Source of the DNA: Phlyctochytrium arcticum
Taxonomy: Eukaryota > Chytridiomycota > Chytridiomycetes > Chytridiales > Chytridiaceae
NCBI GenBank assembly: GCA_025602905.1
Contig: JAHLKI010000020.1
Location: 248,001 to 312,000 of the forward strand
Direction: 5' to 3'
Length of the DNA: 64,000 nt
Under the pieces are notes generated by a model. That model ran no database searches. It saw only the letters and a list, made by a program, of their open reading frames with translations, and had not been told where the DNA came from. Position 1 is the first letter of the stretch. Every line of letters begins with the position of its first letter. Positions 13,564-24,448 of the stretch are shown piece by piece. A program made the translations under genes and the position numbers.

Positions 13564-14145
13564 GCTTCCTGCTCTGAATGGACGGTCTTTCAAACCGTAT
13601 AGATTCGAGCTGTCTCTGACCGTGCTCAACCAGTTAGAGCGCCGCGGGAGTCTGCACTCGGCCGCCCACACTCTTTTTCCGAAAGGCGGGTATGTCTGCA
13701 AAGGCCAGATTGACGGGGGGAATTGGGTTTTGCGTTACGAACTCGATATCTTGCACAAGATCGGTTCAGGACTTTTCAGTGCCAGCACCGCGTCGGAGCG
13801 CGGAGCTTTGATTTTTGCAGCACAACACTTCGATGATCCCCAAAGTTGCCAGCCGTACGTATCTCTCTCTTAGGGTGCTCAAATCCGCATAAATACCACC
13901 GAAATCAGGATCAAACTTGCTGAGATATTTGTCACAGAACATCAAATTACTAAAATACAAATTTACAGGACGTTTCTCAGATTTACTCTTCTGCTATCGG
14001 CCCGACGGGTTCATGGGCAAATGATCCAGAGTTATCTGATGGCGGCAGGGCGTGTGCAGGATTGCTCTGCCACAGAGTCTGGTAAAATCTGGCGCGCCAA
14101 TGTCATTTAGATACACGGAGCGACGTTGAGTTCAAATCTCAGATC
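13564..14145. other. MED25 upstream region
   Basis: About 580 bp between two minus-strand genes. The only frame of size is a plus-strand one that partly overlaps the MED25 first exon and has no recognisable domain, so I treat it as noise. An AT-rich patch lies at 13920-13990. Confidence 0.5.
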
Positions 14146-17100
14146 CTACCTTGATATAATCGACGTGATGGCAATTTGTCGAGGGCCGGCATCAATGTCC
14201 TCGAGAATAGCCGCGTATTTGTTGGCCCATTTGGAGACGTGTTCAGCATCAAATTTGTTTTGCCGATAGCGGAAGCCACCAATCAACTCCCCAGCAGTCT
14301 CGACCAACACTAGCTTGATGTCGCAATCATTGACCTCATTTCGAAACCAACGTCGCTCAGTGCCCAAACAGGCGGATCCTACGTCCTTCTGTGAGTGATG
14401 TTGCCCAGTCCTGAGGAGAAGATCATCTTCAGATAAACCCTTGTCAAGCCAAGTTTGATGTTCTCGATATGATATGTATTCAAACTGAACTGGAAGGGTG
14501 CGCGCAATACCCAAATGGCCCTGTATGCTGGTCAGCGGGCACGATGGTCCGTAACGTCGTATTTCTTTCAACGATCTGGACGTAAGTCCATAGAGAGTAT
14601 TAAAGGTCATCCCTTTTCGCGTGAGATCAAATTTGATGGGCAGAACGTCTGTCACAGGCCCGACTACCAACCCGTTGCGTCGAAATGACTGAGTTAATCC
14701 GATAAGGTACTTATCAGATCCAGCAATGTGCTTAAGGAGCACAGCGTATGCTGCCAAACAAACAGCAATTGCTGACGATAAACGTCGCCGGTGTTCCCTA
14801 GCCCCGAACTGATTGTGAACATCTTCCGAATCTGCACTGCTTTCCTCGGTAGATATTCCAGAATCGCTAGTAGTGGATGACTGTGGACGCAACCGACGCT
14901 GGCGCGCAGTCGCGCGCTGTCCGTCGTGAAACAACCGCAAATTTTGCAAGACCTCTGCCGAAACCTTTATCGGAGCAAACCCATACTTGGTTGTGTAGTC
15001 TTTAATGTCATCTGGATCTGTGCAGCCCTCCATCGCATGCTGATCGAGACATAATGGGGGAATCTTCATCTCGACATACGGAGGGCGAAGGATGGTCGTC
15101 AAACGGATGCACATGTCATCGTTTCCATCCAGTGCATCCTGGGCATTCTTCAAGCCTTCCGACACAGACTCAAAGTCGCGTGCTGACTTTGCTATTCGTC
15201 GCTCCAAAGTGAACTTGACTTTATTGAGCTCCTGCAAACATTCCTTAATCCGATTTCTGACATATTCAGCCAATGCCAAGATCTTCCGTCGATCTTTGGT
15301 CAGTAGGTTCGTGTCATGCAGTTGGGCCTCCGTAACTGCAGCGAATGTTTCCACCGTTAGCGTCGTGGCATTAATCTTACGTTGCACCTCAATGGGGACC
15401 TCGTGCTTCTCCAATAACCCAACGATGGTGCCCTCCGGGGTATCAGCTTCATCCCCAAATACGGTTTTGTACAATGCGATTTTAGCTGCTGGAGAGATCC
15501 GGATGATTTCTCCTGTCAGCGGATCTTGATAAATGGTAACCTCGTCGCCTATTTGATCTGTCCCTTCCATTTGTTTCCGTTGTTCCCGCAAACTGTGCAA
15601 GTCTACTTCGGCATCGGCCTTCCTTCTTTTCAAAGTTTCTAGCTGTGCTCGGAGACCAACCTGCTCTTTCTCCATCCTGGCCAATTGAGTCTGAATGTCT
15701 GCTTTTTCTACCGGATCAACGACTTCTTGGACTGTCTCAATACACTGACTTTTCCAATAGGTCACTGCATGACGACTCGGCTTTGACTCCATGTCATATG
15801 CAAACGCTACAAAGTCGTAATATTCTTTGGGGCGCACTGAGCTGATCAACGCATCAATGTCTGCATTACTGCTCCCTTTGCTACGAAGATTCTGACATTT
15901 TCCATACACATCGAGAACCTCCTGGCATATCCAGCAAAAACTCATCTCATCTGACACAGCTGAAGAAGTCACAAAAACTATGGATGACCCCCGGCTCGCA
16001 GATCTTGCTGCTAATGGGCTATCGTTGAATACCAAAGCCATCCATGTTTTGTCAAGTTTATCGCGACTTGCCATCCATCCTTGCGTGTATTTCGTCAGCG
16101 TTTTCCCATTTACCACAGTCAACCCAGGGTCAGAATCCACGTCTATGAACTGTACAAGCTCGTCATCTGGAATCTCGCTCCATTCCCTGCGATCCAGTTG
16201 GCCTTCCACATCCGCGTCTACGATTTTTTCATTCCGATAGAACCGGGTGCGCAGAACGACGTGGAAGTTGACGACGCGCTTGACACACTGAACAAAGGTT
16301 TTTTCCTCCACTGGGACTCGCAGGCGGTAAGATTGGCTGATAAAAAATGGCGGACCACTGTACAGAGATTGAGTAGACGAGTCGATATCGTCCTGCGTGG
16401 GGCATAGTTTGCTATAGATGTCCAGCTGGTAAGGTGTAACGGGATATTGCGTTTCTGTGTATACATCTTCCTCTTCATCTTCAATTGAATCATCGTCATC
16501 TTCATCAATTTCAGCGTTCTTGGAGTCAAGCTCTTCATCGTCCGGCGTGACGGATGTTTGAGCGGCAATATCGATTTCTTCAGATGAGTTCGCAACCCCC
16601 GCACCCGACCTGGAAGTATGTGTAAACAAATGGCGACAAGAGATGTTTTTCCCAAGTACCTGTCTTTGGGCTGCTTCTTCTATTGAGTTCACAAAATGAT
16701 TGTTAGCGACGCTTTGTCATTTACAAGATTGACACCAACCTTCGCAACGACCTTTGTCGAAGTATTCCACCTGGGCAACTCGGGTGGTGGCTTGAACGGG
16801 CGTTTCTTCACACCATGTCGAGTGGAATTCGTATGGGCATCCGACATGGAAGATGCCAAGGATGTGATGGACGAGCGATTGCTTCGAGAGAAAGAGGAGA
16901 CCCGATCATCTTGATCTTCGTCATCTGCTGGATATGCCGTTGTTGGGGAGGGGATATAGCGGACCTGCTGGGGTTGCTGCCTCGTTTGAATTTGAGGATG
17001 GGTAAACCTCCCCAGGTCTCCCATGGAAGAGCTTGGTTGCAAACTGCCGATTCGGTTTCCGATAATAGCACTACCAACGTCGGCCGCCCGCTTGCTGCTA

Positions 17101-17498
17101 CCAAGTGAAAGAGCTGATACAGAGCCTCCTGAACCTGGCCTGCGATGTTTTGGTGGAACTTCAAGAGCGGGAAGGTTGCGACCTTGATGAGGTCCGGAGA
17201 GGATCACATATGACGAATGTATTGATTGCTTGCGACCCCCTTGCGGCAGCGGCTTGGGACCAGTGTCAGAGTTGCCCTTATTGCTTGGAAGTCGTGGGAC
17301 CGACCGAACTTTGGCCAACTTGGGAGCACCGCTACTCAAAGGGTCAATCGTACTTTCAATGGATCTTCTGTTTTGCGTAGGAAGTGCGCCTGGTCCAGCC
17401 AAGGCCGCCACTTGCTCGCGTTTTCGGGCGACCATCTCTCGGAATGAAGTGCGTGTTGGTGCGTGTAATGGTGGATGTGTTTCCATCTTGTTCCGCAA
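14146..17498 (-). CDS. condensation-domain-like protein with inserted coiled coil and SAM-like helix bundle; catalytic motif lost
   Basis: Three exons (16740-17498, 16660-16679, 14146-16609) join in frame to 1,080 residues. Residues 1-255 are disordered and basic, with FREMVARKREQVAALAG near the N-terminus; an acidic DE-rich stretch lies near 290. From about 315 the protein resembles the chloramphenicol-acetyltransferase-like fold of NRPS condensation domains (YPVTPYQLDIY, VLRTRFYRNE). Where HHxxxDG is expected (about residue 475) it has SSAVSDE. Then come a coiled coil (VDPVEKADIQTQLARMEKEQ...), a SAM-like bundle (VGLLEKHEVP...DRRKILALAEYV) and a second coiled coil. The second half-domain follows (YLIGLTQSFRRN, VGPVTDVLPIKFDL, VQFEYISY). 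There is no adenylation or carrier domain, so it is not a peptide synthetase. Function unknown; a scaffold role is a guess. Confidence 0.75.
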
Positions 17499-17731
17499 AA
17501 TTCAGTGTACCGCAGCGGTATAACCGCCCTGTTGAGGTAAAAAGTGAGAGTGACGCTGTTGACGCGCTGGCGGACCTTACTCCGCCACGCTTACGCAATG
17601 TTCGAAATGCGAAAGCACGCAACTTGGGGGGGAGTAGGATCTCCAAAAGCTTTACAAAAAATATATACATGTCCGATGCCCGGGGCACTCCGGGGCGCTC
17701 AGCGAGGTATATTACACACGGCATCTCACAA

Positions 17732-19415
17732 CTAATTCATCGGTACCGACTCTTCAGGGTCCGCCGCCGGTCCCAACCGGATCTTCTTATTTGGTGGCTC
17801 GAACTCATTGGAGGACGAAGAACTGGCCGTATGAGAAAGATCATGTTCGGGACAAGGGCGCTCATGGAGACCCAAACTTGATTCCTCTACACCGCTATCG
17901 GTTGGTTCAGCTGGTTCAGTCTAATAGGAAAGATGTTAGCCATCAATGCGCACACATGAATAATGATGAACCAACCACAGCTGCTTGGTCTTTGTCCGCT
18001 ACCGTCCCCTCGAGGGCATTGGCGATGTTATTAACGGGTCGCTTATTGCGAGCGTGATCTTGATAAAATTTGTACATGGTTCCCACACCATCTAAGAAAA
18101 GCTAAGCATCAAGACACCAGATTCGCCAATAGACGTACCTCGGAATGTTTCTCGATCTTCTTGAGCCTGTAACTTGGTTACTTCGTGCCACGTCGAGCCA
18201 TCTTTGCCCTGTGGCAGATCCTCTTGCATAATTCGCGCTCCCATAAAGACAGCCATCGGGGTCAAGATGCGAGATTCGTACTGAAGGCAAACCGTTGAAA
18301 TATAGCTACATTACTAGTCAGGATACGTGAATGAATGAAAATCTCCCAATCGGCACATACATGTCATTAAGTACCGCCATTGCCGCATTTTTGACCCGAC
18401 GTGAGGCTGTAGAGCAGATGTTAGTAAGCAGCTGAAACGAAGAGTCAAGTTTGTGCTTACTATTTAGCTTCCGCAAAAGATTGATCAGACAATTGTACGG
18501 ATCCTTAGCTAGCGAATCAAAGCAAAGGGCATCGAAAACCTCAATCTCATAGAATAATATCTTCTTGCGAGTCTCCGAGAACAATGTGCTTTCTCTATCA
18601 ATAGCCACATCACTATCCTATACATTCCGGTTATAACACTCCTCATCAACGAATACTGTGGTAACCTACCTTGTGTAGAATCTTCAAGGTCACTTCCACT
18701 ATATGAGATAGTCGTATAGGCCGATCGTCCAGTTTACTCGCTATCCAAAAGCACGTCGCTGCAATCAGCTGTGATGTTTGAGACACGTATACATAGACAG
18801 GCATCCAGTATGGCACTCACCCTGTATTCACGATATGCCCTCAACGAATTGCGCATGTAGAAGCGGTGGAAGTATAGACATCCTGGGTGAATGAGCCGAG
18901 GTACCCTGTGAGATACAACAGTATACCGTAAGTCTTGCGCCAATGCCACAGAGTCTTTCCTCTTTGCTTTCATGTATGCACCTTTTCAATTCACAAGCCA
19001 AAGCAATAATGAACTGGGCTCCTTTGTTTCTCAAGATCTGTTCGGCTGCTGGGTGCACGCCGTGTTGACGTGAAGGGGAGCTCTGAACCTCTTCAGTGGT
19101 GAATATCCACTTATTGTGACTGGGGGCAATGGGTTGTTGAGAGGGAGATTCCGAGCGTGATCTCCTGCTGCTTCCACTAGCATTTGAGTTGTCACCGCGT
19201 ATCCTGGTAGGACTTCGAAATTGTCGCCGAGCTCGATTTCGTCTAGGGGACGAGATCTCAGTATGGTACATGCGAGGTGGGAATTCGTAGTGCTGCTCGT
19301 GGTGTTGCGGAGAATATACAGGCTGACCCATCGGTTCCTTCTCGACTGTGCAAAGGTGCAAGGACGAAGGGTTGCAACTTGCAACTCTGCAACTCCGTTC
19401 CTGGCCATTTGACAT
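17732..19415 (-). CDS. transcription-type cyclin (cyclin K/T, Ctk2-like)
   Basis: Probable regulatory subunit of an RNA polymerase II CTD kinase. Residues after an arginine/serine-rich start read KWIFTTEEVQSSPSRQHGV...LRNKGAQFI, the entry to the first cyclin box of the K/T/L families. The next exons give YFHRFYMRNSLRAYREYR and then AATCFWIASKLDDRPIRLSH, the core of the box. The second half-fold is KKILFYEIEVFDALCFDS and DPYNCLINLLRKL, followed by CLQYESRILTPMAVFMGA. The last exon has EPPNKKIRLG, a likely nuclear signal, and ends SVPMN. About six exons. The join near 18900-18960 is unclear because a very short exon or intron is needed. The start at 19415 is the best-placed ATG. Exact subfamily is not proven. 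Confidence 0.8.
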
Positions 19416-19612
19416 CTTAAATTGCGCAGTCATGTGACATAACGTTACAAGCGTGGGACTCACCTGGACCTGGCAGTGCCGACCTGGAACAGCGGGACAT
19501 AAATTGAAACACTGCTTCTGCCTCAGGAGCCGAATGTGATAAAATATTGAGGATGAGGGAATTGTATTTACAAAGGTACAAATCTACATTCAAATGAAAA
19601 ACTACACAAATT

Positions 19613-22600
19613 CTAAATATCAGCATCAGCGACGGCCTTCAATTCGGCAGCAACAGTATCCTGCCATCCTTCCAAAAGCGTTTGGGCAGTATCTTTGAAA
19701 AACTCTAAAGCCAGATCGGTTGATTCCTTGTTGATACATCGCAAATAGGCACCGGCCGCGTCGAGAGGAATGCACATCGACGTACACCAGTTTTCCAAAG
19801 ACCATTTTTCCATATCTCGACATAGATTGGCAGCCGCTGTACCCTTGTTCATTTCGCGGAATCGTCCTTCAAGCGAGAGCGTTGGAACGGCGGCATCAAT
19901 GCGCACAGCTTGGGGAGCGGCGCCATTGGGATCTGAAGCCTCGTTCGTGGGAGCATTGTCGCCGAGGATAAGGGCCACTTCCTTGGAGATTTCGCTTTTG
20001 GGTGTTTCCTGCCCTGTTAGAACACGCCATGGTATGCGCACAATTTCAGCATCCCCAGACACTTTCGCCACCTGCTCGGCCGAAGCTGATCCAGCCGCTT
20101 CCAAAACTTCGTCGTATGGCTCGAGATTTTGAACGTTGACTTTGTCCACCCCCCATTCTGCCTGTAATCGGTCCTTTTCGGCTTTCATCTGCTCAATAGT
20201 GGTGGCTGCCTTCTGTGGATTGTCCTCCCGCATAGACTTCAATGCACGTTTTTTTGCCTTTTTGTAATGGGCTGCCCGCTTGTGAAACACGTTGGCACAA
20301 GCAACTGCGACATGTCTCTCTTGTGCCTCGGAGACGCACCCATGAAGAGATAACGCGGTGAAGTAGTCGAACAGAATAGCCGGCGCCCCGGTGATGCAGC
20401 CATCGGTCGTCATGCGACTCAAAACTCTCGCAGCAACGGCCTTCACTTCCTCCTTTGAAAACTGCTTTGCAACCTTCTCCTCTTCTTCCGGATTCTCTGC
20501 ACGCTTCAGATGTCGGATAACTTCATACGCAATTTGAACAAAGGCGAGCTCCGTGTTGCGCGCGGCCAGATAAGAAGAATCCTTGGCTTGCTTCATCGAG
20601 GCAACAGCAGCCCGGATTGGACTTGTAACAGGATCAGTGATCTTTTGACGGATGGCGCGAATGAGAAAAAGTCGCACATTCCTTCTGAGGTACTTCAGGG
20701 GCCATTTGGATTCGGGGAAAAGAGTGACCAATCGTGCATAGATGCGCATCTCGTCAGCAGGAGGGATGTCCAGCTTGGGATTTTTCATAATCATTTGCCA
20801 AGCCATTGACAGCGGTTTGCCGGATCCCGAAGCCATGATAGTGAACAGTTGTCCAAATAGTCCGCGCAGCGCCTGCGCAAGGGGATCGTCGAACGTGTCC
20901 TTGTCGATAGGTGCACCTCCTGAAAACTCAATTCGTCGGCGCTCATCTTGCTGAATAGTGCTGACCATGTCGTCCATCAAGTCGAGAATGCCCGCAATCA
21001 TCATGAAGCCCAGGTCTTTGTTTTGAGGGGTAACAACCGCACCCAAATGCTGACTGGCGGCAGCAATCGTACCGCGCACCAAGATTCGTAGCGAGGCGAC
21101 ATCCCCATTCAAGCTCTCTTCGGGCCAGTAGAGGTTGGACGCATCTGACAGATTGACATATCGATCAAAACATGGCCAAGGGATTGCAGACTGCTGCATG
21201 TCACTTTCCGGTGAGAGCTGTGGTACCGCGAAGCATAGCTGGCTGTGATCCTGTGTGTTTGATGCTAAGGGACCGCGATGAAGTGCAGAAACGTGCGGCA
21301 GAAGCGCGGATATCTCGTCGCTGGAGCGTATTGCAGATGTCGTGATTAGCTTTGGCCATGGTGCCGGAGTAGCCATACTTGCCGCGAGGAATCGATTCTC
21401 GGCCACTGCAGGAAGGGCCAGCTTGAATGACTCTCCGTTAACGTTTCCGAGAACAACACCAATCTTGGAGCATTTCTCGGACAAAATCTTGGCAACATCG
21501 TCCATCGCCATATTCTGTGCATTGGCGACATTATTCGCCATTGTAGTCTTTTTCAAAATCTGATTCAAGTCGTGTCCCTTGGTAGATGAGGCGCGACTCG
21601 ACACCAACGTGCCCAAACCATCAATGAGCCACTGCGTTGCCTCCTTAGCTTCCCTTTCAGCACCACGGAGTGCAGCATGCAATTTAGCCTTCTCAGCTTC
21701 GGCCTCGGCCTTCAGTTTGGGATCAGATGAGCCGATAGAAATACAACGAATAACTTGCTTGCTCAGCGGCTCTCGGAAGGGTGTGGTTGCGTCCCTGAAC
21801 TTCTTCTTTAAGATACCAATGAGCTCTCCAGAGGTCTTGTTGACGTCGTTACTGGAGAGTATCGTTTGAAGCTGCGTCAAAACATCTTGAATCGCCGGGC
21901 GCATATCGAGCATCGTCTGCAAGTCCATCGCGCTGAAAATTTTGGCAATGTTGGCAACCTCAATAGCTTGCGATCCCAGGTACACTGTTGTTCGCGCTGC
22001 AGAGTCAGATTGGGCCCCTAAAGACATGCGAATCGGCCAAGCAAAAGACGCGTCACGGAGCAAAGTTGGGGTTTCCAAGATCGCAGCAATGCAAGACGAA
22101 ACATCCTCTCCATAGCCCGGAACAATATCAACAATTCCTGGCCAGCTGATCCCGCGGTAGAAAAAGTAATTGCCTCCAAGATCGATCACAACAATGGATT
22201 GGGGACCGGCAAGCGCAGTAATGGCATTCACATTCAGGGATGAGAAAAACTTTTCCCTCTCATCAGGCCGGTCGAGAATGGCAGGATTGTACGTGGCGCG
22301 TGGTTGAATGATGAAGAGCCCATTTACGCGCTCATTTGGATTCAGAAGCCGGCACTGGTCGGTCATGTGGTCAGAAACAATAACGAGCGGCACCGAACCA
22401 GCTTCGAATCCTGACGATGCCCGATGAAATGCTGCTAGATCTCCTTTGAAAGCTTTTCCCAAACTCAGGATCTTTCCTCCTTCCAACACATTTCCCAAAC
22501 AACATGGGATAACCGCAGTAGACTTGTGCGTCTCAATCGACTCAAGCGTCGTCAGTGGCTCCGTCGAAATGCCCGAATCGAACCGAATGATTTCCCCGGG

Positions 22601-23617
22601 AATGGCTAGAATTGACTGACGGAGAGAGAGCCCAATCTCGGATAATATGATGTTTGTTCGCGAGGGTGGTTCCTGGGACTCCCTTGATCCTGCGTCTCTC
22701 CGTGCGTCCTCCAATTGATCCTCGTCGACAGTGGCGGAGTTGCTTGCAGAATCAGGTGAAGGTGCTGCCTTGGCGGATTTGAGACGGGTCGCTGCCTCAA
22801 TCGCGGCTTCTACCGCAGCATGAGCCTCCGGAAGTTTCTTGCCTGAGGCGTATGCAGAGTCGTGAGTCGGGGGATTGGACAGCATCTTGAAGCGCATTGT
22901 AGAGCCCGATGTCATACGGCGTCCTACAAGCGGAAAGCACAGTGTCGCGTTCCCAATGGTGGCTTCATCGAGAGGAACGGGAATCAGGTATGATATGCGC
23001 GAATCATGATCTACGAGGAGGACGGCAGGATTTTGCGTCTTGTAACGATGAAGGGCATTACCCTGATAGCCAGACAGACCAATCACGAAAGGTTGGTTGC
23101 CAAGTTTGGTGTCAAAGATGATGGTATGTAGCAGAACAGAGCTATGCTGGCTCATTCTGGTGATGTCGCCGCTGTGCTTAAGGCCGGGAAAATGGCGATT
23201 GGTGGTTGGGTTAAAACAGACCGTTTCATCCGAAGAGTTGATGGCCACGAGATCGTAAAAGGAGGGCTGATCACTCAACGAAAGGGCCAAAATTGTGATT
23301 TTGCCGTCTTGAAATGAAATGTCGATGATCGGTTCGGTTGGGGTAACAATCTCATAGTTTGTCACATCCGTCAAATGCGCTTCATGCGTGCTCATACGCT
23401 CGCCGAGAACCCCACCCAAGGCATTGAGTTGGGTGTTGTCCAGAAAGTATTCCTCCGGTTTGTCCGTCAGATCCACCCTTTCAGATTTCTCGCCGTTCCG
23501 TACGAGAAGAACCCGATTAAAGGGATGAGCTGTTCCATTGGGTTTCGTGCGGAGGAAGGCCTCGATGTCTTCGATCGTCGACAAAAGCGGGTTGAATACG
23601 ATATTCTTCATTTGCAT
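19613..23617 (-). CDS. large intronless protein of unknown function (1,334 aa)
   Basis: A single uninterrupted frame from ATG at 23617 to the stop at 19613, in a window where other long genes are spliced. I do not recognise the family. The N-terminal third (about 1-260) is rich in short beta-like segments and could be a propeller or barrel. Residues about 270-320 are alanine/serine-rich and probably disordered. A middle region has GNYFFYRGISWPGIVDIVPGYG. The C-terminal half is mainly helical with charged coiled stretches (AEAEAEKAKLHAALRGAERE; HYKKAKKRALKSM), and ends LKAVADADI. No signal peptide or membrane segment is evident. The gene follows the cyclin start by 197 bp. Large size with a low-complexity linker suggests a scaffold, but that is inference. 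Confidence 0.85.
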   Translation of the reverse strand: MQMKNIVFNPLLSTIEDIEAFLRTKPNGTAHPFNRVLLVRNGEKSERVDLTDKPEEYFLDNTQLNALGGVLGERMSTHEAHLTDVTNYEIVTPTEPIIDISFQDGKITILALSLSDQPSFYDLVAINSSDETVCFNPTTNRHFPGLKHSGDITRMSQHSSVLLHTIIFDTKLGNQPFVIGLSGYQGNALHRYKTQNPAVLLVDHDSRISYLIPVPLDEATIGNATLCFPLVGRRMTSGSTMRFKMLSNPPTHDSAYASGKKLPEAHAAVEAAIEAATRLKSAKAAPSPDSASNSATVDEDQLEDARRDAGSRESQEPPSRTNIILSEIGLSLRQSILAIPGEIIRFDSGISTEPLTTLESIETHKSTAVIPCCLGNVLEGGKILSLGKAFKGDLAAFHRASSGFEAGSVPLVIVSDHMTDQCRLLNPNERVNGLFIIQPRATYNPAILDRPDEREKFFSSLNVNAITALAGPQSIVVIDLGGNYFFYRGISWPGIVDIVPGYGEDVSSCIAAILETPTLLRDASFAWPIRMSLGAQSDSAARTTVYLGSQAIEVANIAKIFSAMDLQTMLDMRPAIQDVLTQLQTILSSNDVNKTSGELIGILKKKFRDATTPFREPLSKQVIRCISIGSSDPKLKAEAEAEKAKLHAALRGAEREAKEATQWLIDGLGTLVSSRASSTKGHDLNQILKKTTMANNVANAQNMAMDDVAKILSEKCSKIGVVLGNVNGESFKLALPAVAENRFLAASMATPAPWPKLITTSAIRSSDEISALLPHVSALHRGPLASNTQDHSQLCFAVPQLSPESDMQQSAIPWPCFDRYVNLSDASNLYWPEESLNGDVASLRILVRGTIAAASQHLGAVVTPQNKDLGFMMIAGILDLMDDMVSTIQQDERRRIEFSGGAPIDKDTFDDPLAQALRGLFGQLFTIMASGSGKPLSMAWQMIMKNPKLDIPPADEMRIYARLVTLFPESKWPLKYLRRNVRLFLIRAIRQKITDPVTSPIRAAVASMKQAKDSSYLAARNTELAFVQIAYEVIRHLKRAENPEEEEKVAKQFSKEEVKAVAARVLSRMTTDGCITGAPAILFDYFTALSLHGCVSEAQERHVAVACANVFHKRAAHYKKAKKRALKSMREDNPQKAATTIEQMKAEKDRLQAEWGVDKVNVQNLEPYDEVLEAAGSASAEQVAKVSGDAEIVRIPWRVLTGQETPKSEISKEVALILGDNAPTNEASDPNGAAPQAVRIDAAVPTLSLEGRFREMNKGTAAANLCRDMEKWSLENWCTSMCIPLDAAGAYLRCINKESTDLALEFFKDTAQTLLEGWQDTVAAELKAVADADI

Positions 23618-24448
23618 GGTTGATTCTACTCAGGCAGTGATAGTATGTTTTCCGTGCTTGAGATGTTTTTAGTAGCCCAAATAAGTTCAGCGGGTGAGAT
23701 GGGCCAGGCTTTCCCTATTCATATGATTCATACATACTTCTGTTCGTTGTTATTGTACGTGACTTACCCACGGTCCAAATTTACTTTGTTTTTTGAAACT
23801 CGGCCGCAAAATCATCTACGATACCCCGCCACAGAGGAAGGGAAAATGGCAACTGTTGGACAACTCCAGCCAAGTCATGATGTTTGCCAACCAGCTTGCC
23901 AGCGCGCGCGAACAAGCGTTGTGAGGAACCGACGCGTTCGGCCGATGCCCATCCTGTGACAGACGTTGGTGAAATTCAGTATGCCAAAATATAAGCCGAA
24001 GGACACCGACTTGCTGGTGTGAGCACCAGATCAAAGAAAATGTTCCGTCGAAGTTGAAAATGAATGGGAAGTACAATTTGCTGTCGGAAGCCTGTAAAGA
24101 ACCGATTTCAGCCTTGCCGTGTATGTACTCCTCCCGGCTTTTTGGGCTCAGACATCCACTTCTGTAGCTCTTATTCTATTCCTTCTTGCTTAATTGGCCT
24201 TCTTCCATGCTTTCATTGGGTCCGATTCGTTGTGTTTACTGTAGCGTCCAGTTTCGTTGTCATTTTGACACTTGTGTCAAACCCTAATAACTCACGAAGC
24301 TGACTCTCGGAGTCTCGGGGGGGGTGTTGTTGCTGCGTGTCTTTGAATGCTGATCGCTCCGTGAACCGCAAAATTTGGATCTTCTGCACTAAATTCACTT
24401 GAACGAACATCTAAAACAGAGAAACGCTCGTTGGTAGAGTGACCAGAG
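23618..24448. other. divergent promoter region (19613-23617 gene / DCP2)
   Basis: About 830 bp between two divergent start codons, the largest shared promoter region in the window. It contains a G8 run at about 24318-24325. No open frame here shows family similarity. Confidence 0.55.

Noticed and set aside
14050..14152. tRNA-like T-arm (GAGTTCAAATCTC) with a weakly matching acceptor
   Set aside because: No D-arm, no anticodon arm of correct size and an acceptor mismatch; spacing is wrong for an ordinary tRNA.
14146..17498. reading the condensation-like gene as a peptide synthetase cluster
   Set aside because: No adenylation, carrier or thioesterase domain is nearby and the active-site histidines are absent.
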